DNA of 64,000 bases from Lacunisphaera sp. Its GTDB lineage: Bacteria; Verrucomicrobiota; Verrucomicrobiia; Opitutales; Opitutaceae. Positions 16,787 through 25,299 of this stretch are shown piece after piece (positions within the stretch are counted from its first letter, which is position 1; the number at the start of each line of letters is the position of its first letter). Under the pieces are notes generated by a model that worked only from the letters and a program-made list of their open reading frames with translations, was not told the origin of the DNA and ran no database searches. The stretch lies in the NCBI GenBank assembly GCA_009695095.1, contig SIBQ01000008.1, positions 1-64,000 on the forward strand, written 5' to 3'. The position numbers and the translations under genes were made by a program.

Positions 16787-18657
16787 GCTCCACCTCCCCG
16801 CTCGTCCAGTTTCAACTGTGAGAGTTCCCGCGCGCCCACCAGCTGCAGATCGGCGACCCGCAGATAGGGGCCGGGGATCCGCATCAGTTCCTCATGGGTG
16901 CCGCGCTGGACGATGCGGCCGTCCTCGAGGACAATGATGAAATCCGCGCGCCGCAGCGTGCTCAGTCGATGGGCCACGATGAACGTCGTGCGGCCGGCGA
17001 TGGCGCGGTCGAGCGCCGCGAAGATCTCGTGCTCAGTCTCGCTGTCGATGGCCGCGGTCGGATCGTCCAGCAGCATGATGGCCGGCTCCAGCAGCACCGC
17101 TCGCGCGATGGCGAGCCGCTGCCGCTGGCCGCCCGACAGGCTTTGCGCGCCCTCGCCGAGCAGCGTGTCGTAGCCCGCCGGCAGGGCCAGGATGAAGTCG
17201 TGCGCGGCGGCGATCTTCGCGGCCCGCTCGATCTGCGCGCGCGTGGCGTCCGGATGGCCGAACGCAATGTTGGCCGCGACGGTGTTGGAGAACAGGAAGC
17301 TCTCCTGGAAGACGATCCCGATGTTGCGGCGCACGTCATCGAGGTGGAGCCGGCGGACGTCGGTGCCATCGAGCAGCACGCGACCGGCGGTCGGGTCGAA
17401 AAAGCGCGGGATGAGGCTCATCAGCACGCTCTTGCCTGCGCCGGTGGCGCCGAGGATGGCGACGCACTGGCCGGGCTGTACGTCGAGGTCGATATCGCGC
17501 ACCACGGCGTCGGCCCCGTCGTAGGCGAAGGACACCTGCTCGAAGCGCACCTCGCCGCCAAGCTTCGGCCGGCGGAGGGCGTCAGGGGCGTTCCGCACCT
17601 CGACCGGCGCGTCGAGGATCTCGAACACGCGGCGCGCGCCGATGAGCGACTGCTGCACGCTGTTCACGATGGCCGCGACATTGTTGACCTGCCCCGAGAA
17701 CTGCTCGAGCAGGCCGGCGAAGACAACGAGGCCCGTGCCGAGCGGCAGCTGGTCGTGCGCCACGAGCCAGCCGCCGTAGCCGAGGAGCACCATCATGTTG
17801 ATGCGGGTGAGAAACCCCACCGCCGGCGAGAAGAGGCTTACGCGCCAGAAGATGCCCAGCTGCTGGTCGAAGCACGCCCGGTTGGCGGCGGCGAACTGTG
17901 CGCGTGCCTCGTCCTCGCGGCCGAAGCCCTTGATCACGGCCGCGCCTTGGATGTTCCCGGCGAGGACCTGGACCATCTTCTCAACGAGCGTGCGGTTGTG
18001 TGCGTAGGCCGGCTGGATCTGGCGCGAGAAGGCCGCCGCCATCAGCCAGAGCAGGGGTGTGGTCGCGAGGCAGGCCACGGTGAGCCACGGGCTCAGGCTC
18101 GCCATGTAGATGATGTAGGCGGTGAGCGAGATCACCATGATCACGCTCTGGATGAGCACCTGGTCGACGAACATGCGCACGGACTGCACGTCGCCAGTCA
18201 CGCGGGTGATGATCGAGCCGGTGTTGTTGGCGTCGAAAAACCGGAAGCTCAGGCGCTGCAGCTTGTCGTGGACCTCGCTGCGCAGGTCGACGACGAGCTT
18301 CTGCTGCACGAGGCGGTTGACCGAAACGGCGTAGACATAGTTGAGGACTGCCCGGACCAGCGCGAGGAGCAGAATCAGGCCCGCCAGCAGGCCGAGCACC
18401 CGGAGCGGCGGCCAGGCATCCGGCAGCGCGAGGTGCAGCGGGTTGGTCCCCAGCGGCGTGCCGTCGATGCGATGGCGGATGTAATCGATGCCGATTCCGG
18501 TGAAACTCAGGCCGCCGATGCCCAGCGTGAGCAGCACGAGCTGGATGACGAGAACCTGCAGGCAGTGCAGACGGTAGCACCAGGCCAGTCCGAACAGCCG
18601 CCGAATCAGCACCACGTTGCTGGGTTCAGTGGGCGCGGTGGCGGTGGGAGCGGACAT
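16783..18657 (-). CDS. ABC exporter half-transporter, degenerate ATPase site subunit
   Basis: A 624-residue partner of the downstream exporter. Six helices span about 35-350, then Walker A LGATGAGKS, signature LSGGQRQRLAIARAVL, and Walker B IMLLDDPTAAID. Asp replaces the catalytic Glu, the mark of the non-hydrolytic site in asymmetric heterodimers. The H-loop His is retained (VAHRLST). ATG 18657 gives MSAPTATAPT. The gene is first in a two-gene operon with a 4-base overlap. Substrate is not predictable. Confidence 0.92.
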   Translation of the reverse strand: MSAPTATAPTEPSNVVLIRRLFGLAWCYRLHCLQVLVIQLVLLTLGIGGLSFTGIGIDYIRHRIDGTPLGTNPLHLALPDAWPPLRVLGLLAGLILLLALVRAVLNYVYAVSVNRLVQQKLVVDLRSEVHDKLQRLSFRFFDANNTGSIITRVTGDVQSVRMFVDQVLIQSVIMVISLTAYIIYMASLSPWLTVACLATTPLLWLMAAAFSRQIQPAYAHNRTLVEKMVQVLAGNIQGAAVIKGFGREDEARAQFAAANRACFDQQLGIFWRVSLFSPAVGFLTRINMMVLLGYGGWLVAHDQLPLGTGLVVFAGLLEQFSGQVNNVAAIVNSVQQSLIGARRVFEILDAPVEVRNAPDALRRPKLGGEVRFEQVSFAYDGADAVVRDIDLDVQPGQCVAILGATGAGKSVLMSLIPRFFDPTAGRVLLDGTDVRRLHLDDVRRNIGIVFQESFLFSNTVAANIAFGHPDATRAQIERAAKIAAAHDFILALPAGYDTLLGEGAQSLSGGQRQRLAIARAVLLEPAIMLLDDPTAAIDSETEHEIFAALDRAIAGRTTFIVAHRLSTLRRADFIIVLEDGRIVQRGTHEELMRIPGPYLRVADLQLVGARELSQLKLDERGGGA

Positions 18658-18772
18658 CAGAGGGTCAATGTTACAAAGCCCGGGGTCTGGTGCACGAAAT
18701 AATTTACCCGGGCACAGCCGGTGGCTTTCTCCTCGCCGCCGGGCTCCCGCCGCACCCGTCAGTCAGGCGAAA

Positions 18773-18999
18773 ATGAAATTCCCGGTGACCATCCCCGTGC
18801 CTGAGACACCGCGCTGCGGCCGTATGAGCCAACCGATGCGCGGACTTTACAACGGCTCGCTGGCAGGAAGGCCGTCGCGGACACCACCCTGTCGATTCTC
18901 CACCCCTATCCGGACGGGGCAGCGGAGGCCTGGATCGGCACCCAAGGGGCCAAATGGGCCGCATCATGGTGTAGGCCGGGATGCGATGCGAAGGCTTAA
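18773..18999 (+). pseudogene. N-terminal remnant of a GNAT acetyltransferase
   Basis: ATG 18773 opens [15 protein letters not shown] frameshift near 18812 then leads to [17 protein letters not shown], then [20 protein letters not shown], and a stop at 18997. This is the start of a RimJ/RimL-type N-acetyltransferase: the E-T-x-R-L-x-L-R-P strand, then the (P)[11 protein letters not shown] motif. The acetyl-CoA-binding half is missing. The fragment lies in the 669-base spacer between the exporter operon and the RNA-binding protein gene. Confidence 0.7.
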
Positions 19000-19326
19000 G
19001 TCCGCAGGCCTTGAAGAAGGCCCGGCGGCTAATGGATGCTGTTTTCTACGGGTGCTCCGGCGCGACGGATCCGGCGTGCATTCGCCGGCAGGATAAATTG
19101 CGTGATCTGCCGCGCCGCTCTTGTGCAGCAAATACTTGCGTGGTTTAGGCCGATAAATCACTTGCCTAAAATGCCGTCCGCGCCACTTTGCCAGCCGTTG
19201 GGTTGGTTGTTTGTTAGATTCTATCGCTACGGAGAATTGTCAGGTGAGCGCCAGTGTTCAGTGATGATTTGAAATCCGAGGTTCGGAGACGGGCGGTAAG
19301 GCGACAGCATCAGCTCTCATCATCAC
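19000..19326. other. Spacer upstream of the RNA-binding protein gene
   Basis: No coding frame is convincing here. The right part (about 19140-19260) is visibly richer in A and T than its surroundings, as expected for a promoter and long 5' leader of an RRM-type, possibly cold-responsive gene. I cannot place a promoter with confidence. Confidence 0.3.
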
Positions 19327-19701
19327 ATGGAAAACAGCAAGCTCTACGTGGGGAACCTTCCCTTCGCTAGCACTGCCCAGGACCTCGAGGCCCTGTTTGG
19401 CCAGGCCGGCACCGTCAGCGTCGTTGAGATCATCTTCGACAAGTTCACCGGTCGTTCCCGCGGATTCGCCTTCGTCACGATGGCGAGCGGAGACGAGGCC
19501 CTGAAAGCCGTGGAGAAGTTCCACGGCCATGAGCTGGAAAGCCGCGCCCTGGCGGTCAACATTGCCCGTCCGCGCGAAGAGCGCCCCCCCCGCTCCTTCG
19601 GTGATGGTGGTGGTGGCTATCGCGGTGGCGGTGGCCGCGGCGGCTACCGTGGCGGTGGCGGTGGTGGTAGTTACCGCGGCGGCGGTTACGGCCGCGAGTA
19701 A
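19327..19701 (+). CDS. Glycine-rich RRM RNA-binding protein
   Basis: A 124-residue protein with one RNA-recognition motif followed by a Gly/Arg/Tyr-rich tail. RNP-2 is KLYVGNLPF and RNP-1 is RSRGFAFVTM, both with the aromatic residues that stack on RNA. The tail from about residue 93 consists of GGGYRGGGGRGGYRGG-type repeats. Similar proteins are common in cyanobacteria and Verrucomicrobia, often cold-induced, and probably act as RNA chaperones. The preceding 5' leader is long. An intrinsic terminator follows at 19751. Confidence 0.93.
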   Translation: MENSKLYVGNLPFASTAQDLEALFGQAGTVSVVEIIFDKFTGRSRGFAFVTMASGDEALKAVEKFHGHELESRALAVNIARPREERPPRSFGDGGGGYRGGGGRGGYRGGGGGGSYRGGGYGRE

Positions 19702-19750
19702 GTTTACCCGTCGAAGCGGGCGCACCCCCCCAACATCGCATTTCTCGAAG

Positions 19751-19778
19751 GCTGGACCCACGTCCAGTCTTTTTTTAT
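19751..19778 (+). terminator. Intrinsic terminator of the RNA-binding protein gene
   Basis: CTGGAC (19752-19757) and GTCCAG (19762-19767) form a stem with a four-base loop, followed by TCTTTTTTTATC. It lies 50 bases after the stop codon of the RRM gene. Confidence 0.8.
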
Positions 19779-19796
19779 CAGGCGGCTGCTCTCGTC

Positions 19797-19822
19797 GCGC
19801 CATAGTTTGGCGAAGACGGATG
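19797..19822. repeat. GCC...TTGGCGAAG-CGGAT repeat, copy 1
   Basis: CGCCATAGTTTGGCGAAGAC followed by GGATG is a diverged copy of the short element best seen at 36375-36398 (CCAGCCTTGGCGAAGGCGGA) and 61526-61551. It lies between the RRM terminator and a decayed region. Confidence 0.45.
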
Positions 19823-20017
19823 ACGGCAGGCCGTGGGCCCTACATTTGCGCTAGGAACCGTTTTCACCATTCTGGCTCCGGCAAAAGTGACGGCCGGGTA
19901 GACGCCGAAAAGCGCATAGCGTGAACGAGTCACGAGCTTGTAGAACGAGTCGAGCAATCACGCCGGCAGCACTCGCAGCCACGCCAGCACACCTGCCATC
20001 CATAGTTGATAGCCCCC

Positions 20018-20167
20018 TCAGCGGCAAGCTTGGGCGAGCTGCCTTTGCAGCGGGGCGTAGTGCAGGTGCCCGGCCTGGTGCAAGTGCAACAGCGTGCTCC
20101 CGAGTTGGTTACACATGCCACTTTCGCCATCGTAAAATAACACCGCATGGCGGATGGGCTCCTCCAT
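20018..20167 (-). pseudogene. N-terminal remnant of a DCC (DUF393) thiol-disulfide oxidoreductase-like protein
   Basis: A 49-codon frame begins at ATG 20167 and reads HAVLFYDGESGMCNQLGSTL, then HLHYAPLQRQLA, ending at TGA 20018. This is the start of a DUF393 protein, whose hallmark is DGxCxxC. Here the first Cys of the pair is Ser (DGESGMC), and the protein is cut to about a third of normal length. The frame directly upstream (stop at 20169, reading LVIYFTGTLFILHGT) may be the tail of a lost membrane-protein gene of the same operon. Both look like relics. Confidence 0.6.
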
Positions 20168-20455
20168 ATTAGGGCCGCGTCCCGTGCAGGATGAAAAGCG
20201 TGCCGGTGAAGTAAATCACCAGGCCCCTTACATCCACCCGCATCGCCACGAATGGAGTGACGTCGGCTGGCCGCCACGACACCCGCCTGGTCTGCAGGGT
20301 CGCGAAATCCTGGTGGGCGAGCGGGGTTGGGATTTCCCCCTTAAGACTGCTGTTCTGCGCCAGCAAATGCCCAATGTAAGCCGGGACCGGGCGCTCGCAA
20401 ACGCCGAAGTGCCTTTACGCTTGGACACCACCGGCCCGCCTGCCACGCTGCGGGC

Positions 20456-21427
20456 ATGGATGCCAGTTCCTGGTGCAACCGCACCGCCGCCCTGCTCGTC
20501 ACGGGAATATTGCTCGCCCCTGGCTGTACCCGGCATGAATCCGCCGGCTACCAAGGCTATCTCGAGGGCGAGTTTATTTACATTGCCGCACCATTGGGCG
20601 GGCAGCTCGCCCGGCTCGCGGTGCAAAAAGGTGTACGGGTCGAGGCCGGGGCGCCCCTTTTCATCCTGGAGCAGAGCGCCGAGCTTTCCCAGCTGCGCGA
20701 GGCGGCCGAGCGGCTTCGCCAGTCACAGGCCCGGCTGGCGGATCTCCAAAAGGGCTCGCGCCCCAGCGAACTGGCGGCACTCGAGGCCCGGCTCGCCCAG
20801 ACCCGCTCCGCCACCGAGCTTTCCGCCCGCGAACTGGAGCGCGCCATCAAGCTCCACGAGACCACGGTGCTCTCAGATGACGACTATGATCGCGCCCGGT
20901 TCAACCATGAGGCTGACACGCGACTCGTCGCCGAAACCGCGGCGCAGCTCGTCACCGCCCAGCTCGGCGGCCGCGCCGACGCTGTCGCCGCCGCCGAGGC
21001 CGATGCGGCCGCCGCCCAGGCCGCCCTGGATCGCGCTGGCTGGAGCGTGGCGCAGAAAAGCCAGTCAGCCCCGCGCGCCGCGCTGGTTTACGACACGCTC
21101 TTCCGCGAGGGCGAGTTTGTGCCCGCTGCCACCCCGGTGGTGGCGCTGCTCCCGCCCGAAAACATCAAGGTGCGCTTCTTCGTGCCCGAGGCGGGCTTCG
21201 GCGCCCTCAAGGCCGGCGACGCCGTGCAGGTATCGCTCACCGGCCGCGCCCAACCGCTCGAAGCCCGCATCACCTATCTCTCTCCCAAGCCTGAATACAC
21301 CCCGCCCGTCCTCTATAACCGCGAAAACCGCGCCAAGCTGGTGTTCATGGTCGAGGCGGTCTTCGACCCCGCCGCCGCACGCGACCTGCATCCCGGGCAG
21401 CCGGTGGATGTGACCGTCGGAAAATAA
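20456..21427 (+). CDS. HlyD-family membrane-fusion lipoprotein of an efflux pump
   Basis: A 323-residue periplasmic adaptor. The N-terminus has a hydrophobic stretch ending LLAPGC, a plausible lipobox (Cys24). A biotinyl-lipoyl-like half-motif (IYIAAPLGGQLARLAVQKG) is followed by a long coiled coil (about 75-190, rich in Ala/Leu/Glu/Arg), then a beta-barrel domain with IKVRFFVPEAGFGALKAGDAV. It resembles YbhG/YhiI. It lies 6 bases before an ABC ATPase and upstream of an ABC-2 permease, forming a YbhGFSR-like exporter with only one permease gene. Confidence 0.88.
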   Translation: MDASSWCNRTAALLVTGILLAPGCTRHESAGYQGYLEGEFIYIAAPLGGQLARLAVQKGVRVEAGAPLFILEQSAELSQLREAAERLRQSQARLADLQKGSRPSELAALEARLAQTRSATELSARELERAIKLHETTVLSDDDYDRARFNHEADTRLVAETAAQLVTAQLGGRADAVAAAEADAAAAQAALDRAGWSVAQKSQSAPRAALVYDTLFREGEFVPAATPVVALLPPENIKVRFFVPEAGFGALKAGDAVQVSLTGRAQPLEARITYLSPKPEYTPPVLYNRENRAKLVFMVEAVFDPAAARDLHPGQPVDVTVGK

Positions 21428-21433
21428 GGCCGC

Positions 21434-22363
21434 ATGAGCGCGACGGACTTCGCCATCGACGTTGCTGGCGTCACCAAGCGCTTTGACGGCAAGACCGTCG
21501 TCAACGCCATCGACCTCCAGGTGCGGCGCGGCGAGATCTACGGTTTTCTCGGCCCCAACGGCTCGGGCAAGACCACGTTCATCCGGATGCTCTGCGGCCT
21601 GCTCACGCCCGACGCCGGCACCGGGACCTGCCTCGGCTACGACCTGCGCGTGCAGCAGGCTGACATCAAGCGCCACGTCGGCTACATGACCCAACGGTTC
21701 AGTTACTACGAGGACCTCAGCATCCGCGAGAATCTCGACTTCATCGCACGCATCTACGACGTGCCCGACCGCGCCGCCGCCGTGGAGCACAGTCTCGAGC
21801 GGCTTGGCCTGGGCAACCGCAGCCACCAGCTGGCCGGCCAGCTCTCCGGCGGCTGGAAACAGCGGCTGGCGCTGGCCGCCTGCCTTATCCACGCGCCGCA
21901 ACTGCTCCTCCTTGACGAGCCCACCGCCGGCGTGGATCCGAAGGCCCGCCGCGAATTCTGGGACGAGATCCACCAACTCGCGGCCGACGGCCTCACCGTG
22001 CTCATCACGACGCATTACATGGACGAGGCCGAGCGCTGCCACCGCCTTGCTTACCTCGCCTATGGCACCCTGCTCGCGCGCGGCACGGTCGACGAGGTCG
22101 TGGCCGCGGCCCAACTCACCACGTGGGAGGTGGTCGGCGCCGACCTGCTGCCGCTCGCCGCGGACCTGCGCGGCCGGTCCGGCGTCGAACAGGTCGTGCC
22201 GTTCGGCAACACGCTGCACGTAAGCGGGCACGACCCCGTCCGGCTCGAAGCCGCCATCGCTGCGGGGCGCGGCCTCGGTCACGAATGCCGTAAGATCAAG
22301 TCCAGCCTGGAGGACGTGTTCATCTGCCTGATGGACCACGCCAAGGATAATTTTTCGTGCTAA
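21434..22363 (+). CDS. ABC transporter ATP-binding protein (YbhF/CcmA type)
   Basis: A 309-residue single-domain ATPase: Walker A FLGPNGSGKTT, Q-loop MTQRFSYYEDL, signature LSGGWKQRLALAACL, Walker B LLLLDEPTAGVD and H-loop TTHYMDEAERC. The last 80 residues form the extra regulatory domain of DrrA-type drug-export ATPases. It follows the membrane-fusion gene by 6 bases. The downstream permease is separated by about 110 bases occupied by a repeat. It should energise export of a drug or lipid through that permease. Confidence 0.92.
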   Translation: MSATDFAIDVAGVTKRFDGKTVVNAIDLQVRRGEIYGFLGPNGSGKTTFIRMLCGLLTPDAGTGTCLGYDLRVQQADIKRHVGYMTQRFSYYEDLSIRENLDFIARIYDVPDRAAAVEHSLERLGLGNRSHQLAGQLSGGWKQRLALAACLIHAPQLLLLDEPTAGVDPKARREFWDEIHQLAADGLTVLITTHYMDEAERCHRLAYLAYGTLLARGTVDEVVAAAQLTTWEVVGADLLPLAADLRGRSGVEQVVPFGNTLHVSGHDPVRLEAAIAAGRGLGHECRKIKSSLEDVFICLMDHAKDNFSC

Positions 22364-22383
22364 CCCGGCCGCATAACCTGTTT

Positions 22384-22457
22384 GTCATCGCGAGCCCGAC
22401 GCAGTCGGGCGTGGCGATCCAGCTGGATTGCTTCGTCGCTACGCTCCTCGCAATGAC
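22384..22457. repeat. Palindromic GTCATTGCGAG-type repeat between ATPase and permease genes
   Basis: The element begins GTCATCGCGAGCCCGACGC, has the central palindrome GATCCAGCTGGAT, and ends TCGCTACGCTCCTCGCAATG followed by AC. Nearly identical palindromes are scattered through many unrelated bacterial genomes. Its right arm is an open frame in phase with the permease gene and would add a false N-terminus. Confidence 0.8.
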
Positions 22458-22472
22458 AGAATGGAGAAAATG

Positions 22473-23606
22473 ATGCCGCGCTTCACCTTCCATCGTTTCT
22501 GGGCCATCGTGCTGAAGGAGTTCATCCAGATGAAGCGCGACCGCGTGACCTTTGGCATGATGGTCGGCATTCCGCTGATGCAGCTCATCATCTTCGGCTT
22601 TGCCATCAACTCCGACCCCAAGCACCTGCCGGTCGCCATCCGCGCCGCCGATCAGGGACCGTTTGCCCGCACCCTGGTGGCCGCGTTGAAGAACAGCGGC
22701 TACTTCACGCTCGTGCGCGAAGCGGCCACCGAGGCGGACACCCGGCGCATGCTGCAACTCGGCGAAGTGCAGTTTGTCATCAACATCCCCGAGGATTTCT
22801 CCCGCCGGCTGCTGCGCGGCGAGCGGCCCACCGTGCTGATCGAGGCCGATGCCACCGACCCGGCAGCGGTCGGACCGGCGATGTCAGCCACCCGGGCCCT
22901 GGCCGATACCGTCTTCAACCGCGACCTGCCTGGTCCGCTGGCCCGGTTGCGTGGGGCGGAAGGACCGGTGGATTTCCGCATCCACGCGCATTATAACCCG
23001 GAGAACATCACGCAATACAACATCGTGCCCGGGCTGATGGGCGTGGTCCTGACCATGACGATGGTTGTCATCACCGCCCTTGCCATCACGCGCGAGCGGG
23101 AGCGCGGCACGATGGAAAACCTGCTCGCCACCCCGGTGCGGCCCTTCGAGGTGATGGCGGGCAAAATCCTGCCCTACATCGCCGTCGGTTATGTGCAGGT
23201 GACCCTCATCCTGCTGGCGGCGCATTTCATTTTTCACGTGCCGATGGTCGGCAGCTTTGCGCTGCTCTACGGCGTGTCCCTGTCCTTTATCGCCGCCAAC
23301 CTGGCGATGGGCATCACCTTTTCCACCCTCGCGAAAAACCAGCTGCAGGCGGTGCAAATGGCGTTCTTCTTTTTCCTGCCGTCCATTCTGCTCTCGGGTT
23401 TCATGTTTCCTTTCCGCGGCATGCCGGAGTGGGCGCAATGGATCGGCACCTGTCTGCCGAACACGCACTTTCTCCACATCGCCCGCGGGATCCTGCTGAA
23501 GGGCAACGGTGCCGCCGAGATCGCACCGGAGTTGTGGCCGCTGCTCTTGTTTCTGATCGTCGCGATGACCGTCGGCGTCAAACGCTACCGGCAGACGCTG
23601 GATTGA
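22473..23606 (+). CDS. ABC-2 type permease (YbhS/YbhR-like)
   Basis: A 377-residue ABC-2 permease. A first helix near 20-42 (FGMMVGIPLMQLIIFGFAIN) is followed by a large extracytoplasmic loop (about 45-170), then five helices between 180 and 370. TRERERGTMENLLATPVRP is the conserved cytoplasmic coupling segment. ATG 22473 (MPRFTFHRF) is chosen because GGAG lies 6 bases upstream; frames extending further left read through a dispersed repeat. It completes the efflux system with the HlyD protein and ATPase. Confidence 0.9.
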   Translation: MPRFTFHRFWAIVLKEFIQMKRDRVTFGMMVGIPLMQLIIFGFAINSDPKHLPVAIRAADQGPFARTLVAALKNSGYFTLVREAATEADTRRMLQLGEVQFVINIPEDFSRRLLRGERPTVLIEADATDPAAVGPAMSATRALADTVFNRDLPGPLARLRGAEGPVDFRIHAHYNPENITQYNIVPGLMGVVLTMTMVVITALAITRERERGTMENLLATPVRPFEVMAGKILPYIAVGYVQVTLILLAAHFIFHVPMVGSFALLYGVSLSFIAANLAMGITFSTLAKNQLQAVQMAFFFFLPSILLSGFMFPFRGMPEWAQWIGTCLPNTHFLHIARGILLKGNGAAEIAPELWPLLLFLIVAMTVGVKRYRQTLD

Positions 23607-23666
23607 GGTCGGGCGCCTTATCCCTAGCGCGCCGCGGCAGCGCACTGGTCAACGGTTTGCACGGGG

Positions 23667-24383
23667 TCAGGCCGGCGGGTTTTTGCGCCCGGGGCGCCGC
23701 CAGGCCAGGGCGAGCAGGATCACCCCCATCGCCAGCAGGCCCTCGACTGCGTGAATCAGCCACGGCTCGGGGTGGAAAACGTCCATGATGAGCCGGTCGG
23801 TCATGATCATTTCGCCCCCCACCTTGCCGAGAATGGCCGAGCCGGCGTAGATGATGACGGGGTAGCGGTCCATCAGCCGGGCGAGCAGGTTGCTCGTGAA
23901 GACCACAAGCGGAATGCTCAACCCGAGCCCGAAGAGCAGCAGGCCGAAGCTGCCTTTCGAGGCGCCGGCCACGGCGAGCACGTTGTCGAGTGACATCGTG
24001 ATGTCGGCCACGGTGATGAGCCAGACCGCGTGCCAGAGGTGGCGGGCCTCAGCCTTGTCCGCCTCCCCGCCGGTGTTTTCCCGCAGCAGCTTGACGGCAA
24101 TCCACAGGATGAGCAGTCCGCCGGCGAGCTTGATGTAGTTGATCGCCAGCAGTTGCGAAGCCATGAAGGTCAACCCCACCCGCAGGATCACGGCCATGCC
24201 CGCGCCAATGATGATGCCCCACATCCGCGCCTTCTTCTCCAGCCGGCGCACGGCCAGGGCGATGACCACCGCGTTGTCACCCGCCAGAACGATGTCGATG
24301 GCGATGATTTGAACGATGGCAAAAAACCAGTCCCAGGGCGTTTGCAGGGTGGTCGTTGCGACGGTGGCAAAAAAGGTCGTCAT
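23667..24383 (-). CDS. TerC-family integral membrane protein (YjbE type)
   Basis: A 238-residue protein with about seven helices and the two TerC signatures: IIAIDIVLAGDNAVVIALAV in the first half and VWLITVADITMSLDNVLAVA in the second, each with the conserved acidic-Asn metal-site residues. TerC proteins are linked to metal-ion (manganese, calcium) export and tellurite resistance. It resembles YjbE/YkoY-type members rather than the longer Alx type. A second TerC homologue lies at 35584. It is monocistronic, converging on the efflux permease gene. Confidence 0.87.
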   Translation of the reverse strand: MTTFFATVATTTLQTPWDWFFAIVQIIAIDIVLAGDNAVVIALAVRRLEKKARMWGIIIGAGMAVILRVGLTFMASQLLAINYIKLAGGLLILWIAVKLLRENTGGEADKAEARHLWHAVWLITVADITMSLDNVLAVAGASKGSFGLLLFGLGLSIPLVVFTSNLLARLMDRYPVIIYAGSAILGKVGGEMIMTDRLIMDVFHPEPWLIHAVEGLLAMGVILLALAWRRPGRKNPPA

Positions 24384-24452
24384 GTCCGGGCGCCAAGTCT
24401 CCGCACCCGCCCGGCCGGGTCAATGGCAACTGGCCGGGCCGGCGTTACGCGG

Positions 24453-25103
24453 TCAGCTGCCAGCGGCCACCTCGGCCACATCCGCCAGCTCGTGCAGGAG
24501 CGGCAGTTGCCGCTCCAGTCGTTCGAAAACCTCGGAGCCGGCGAAAGAGCCCTGTTCGACGTATTCCACGCCATTCTGCTCCAGCTTATAGCCGGCACCC
24601 CACCGGCCCGCTGGCTCGGCCATGAGCCGGGCCCGGATTTGCGGCACCAGTGCCGCCGCAAAGAATTCCGGCTGGTTGGTCCGCACAAACCACGCTTGGT
24701 CAAAGGCCGGGTCGCCCACCTGGATTTCCTTCGTCCCGAACAGCTCCAGGAGCTTGGAGCCGAAATTCTGCCGCGTGAGATTGAATTTCAGACCGGTCTC
24801 CACCCGCGGACGCACGCTCACCGCGACCCAGGTCGTGCGCGACTTGCCGCTGCCGGTGGCGTAGGTCCAATAACGGATGACGCGGCCTGACTGTTCGCCG
24901 TCGAGGCTTTCCACCGACGTAAAACCGAGCGTGATCCGTTCCGTGCTGCGCAACCCCGCCCGCTGCGCGAACGCCTGAAGCCGGTCGCGCGTTTTCCTTG
25001 CCTGCACCCGTGCCGCCCAGATGACCAGGACGAAGACCACCACCACGATGACCGGAACAATGAATAACCCGGGAGTGAATGCCGCCAGCATGCCGTCATT
25101 CAA
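24453..25103 (-). CDS. Membrane-anchored protein of unknown function
   Basis: A 216-residue protein I do not recognise. One strongly hydrophobic helix lies at about 12-31 (GLFIVPVIVVVVFVLVIWAA), followed by a basic segment RVQARKTRDRL and then a soluble, beta-rich cytoplasmic domain. The domain has WTYATGSGKSRTTWVAVSVR and TGLKFNLTRQNFGSKLLELF; the arrangement resembles DUF3137-like or other N-anchored domains, without proof. The start may be TTG 25103 or ATG 25091. It is upstream of and codirectional with the TerC gene, with a 69-base gap. Confidence 0.65.
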   Translation of the reverse strand: MNDGMLAAFTPGLFIVPVIVVVVFVLVIWAARVQARKTRDRLQAFAQRAGLRSTERITLGFTSVESLDGEQSGRVIRYWTYATGSGKSRTTWVAVSVRPRVETGLKFNLTRQNFGSKLLELFGTKEIQVGDPAFDQAWFVRTNQPEFFAAALVPQIRARLMAEPAGRWGAGYKLEQNGVEYVEQGSFAGSEVFERLERQLPLLHELADVAEVAAGS

Positions 25104-25254
25104 TCATCCCCCGCTACCTCCGGCCATGATTAATCCACGACGTCTTCCGGCGCGATCGCGGTAAGCCCCGCCGCCGCCGCCAGCGCGCGCCGGAACCGCA
25201 GAGGTGGATCCATGGCCGCACAATCAGGTGGTTTCCGCGGCATGCGTCAAAAAT

Positions 25255-25283
25255 ATCCGTGCCTTGCGGTGTTCCGTGGTTTC
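25255..25283. repeat. Dispersed TCCGTG...TCCGTGG repeat, copy 3
   Basis: ATCCGTGCCTTGCGGTGTTC followed by CGTGGTTTC lies 17 bases before the aminotransferase ATG. It is a longer-spaced form of the element at 2894-2914 and 8188-8206 and adds a false open extension of 32 codons to that gene. Confidence 0.5.
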
Positions 25284-25299
25284 AACTGCGCCCTGCCCC

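Noticed and set aside
16894-18702. Long plus-strand open frame opposite the ABC exporter (602 codons)
   Set aside because: Antisense shadow with His/Arg/Asp bias; the minus-strand gene has all ABC motifs.
20154-21413. 419-codon plus-strand frame overlapping the HlyD gene
   Set aside because: The HlyD frame has lipobox, coiled coil and barrel features; this alternative frame is Ser/Pro/Arg-rich noise.
25136-25203. Short minus-strand frame (PPLRFRRALAAAAGLTAIAP...) before the aminotransferase gene
   Set aside because: It looks like a possible protein tail, but is too short to assign and has no start.
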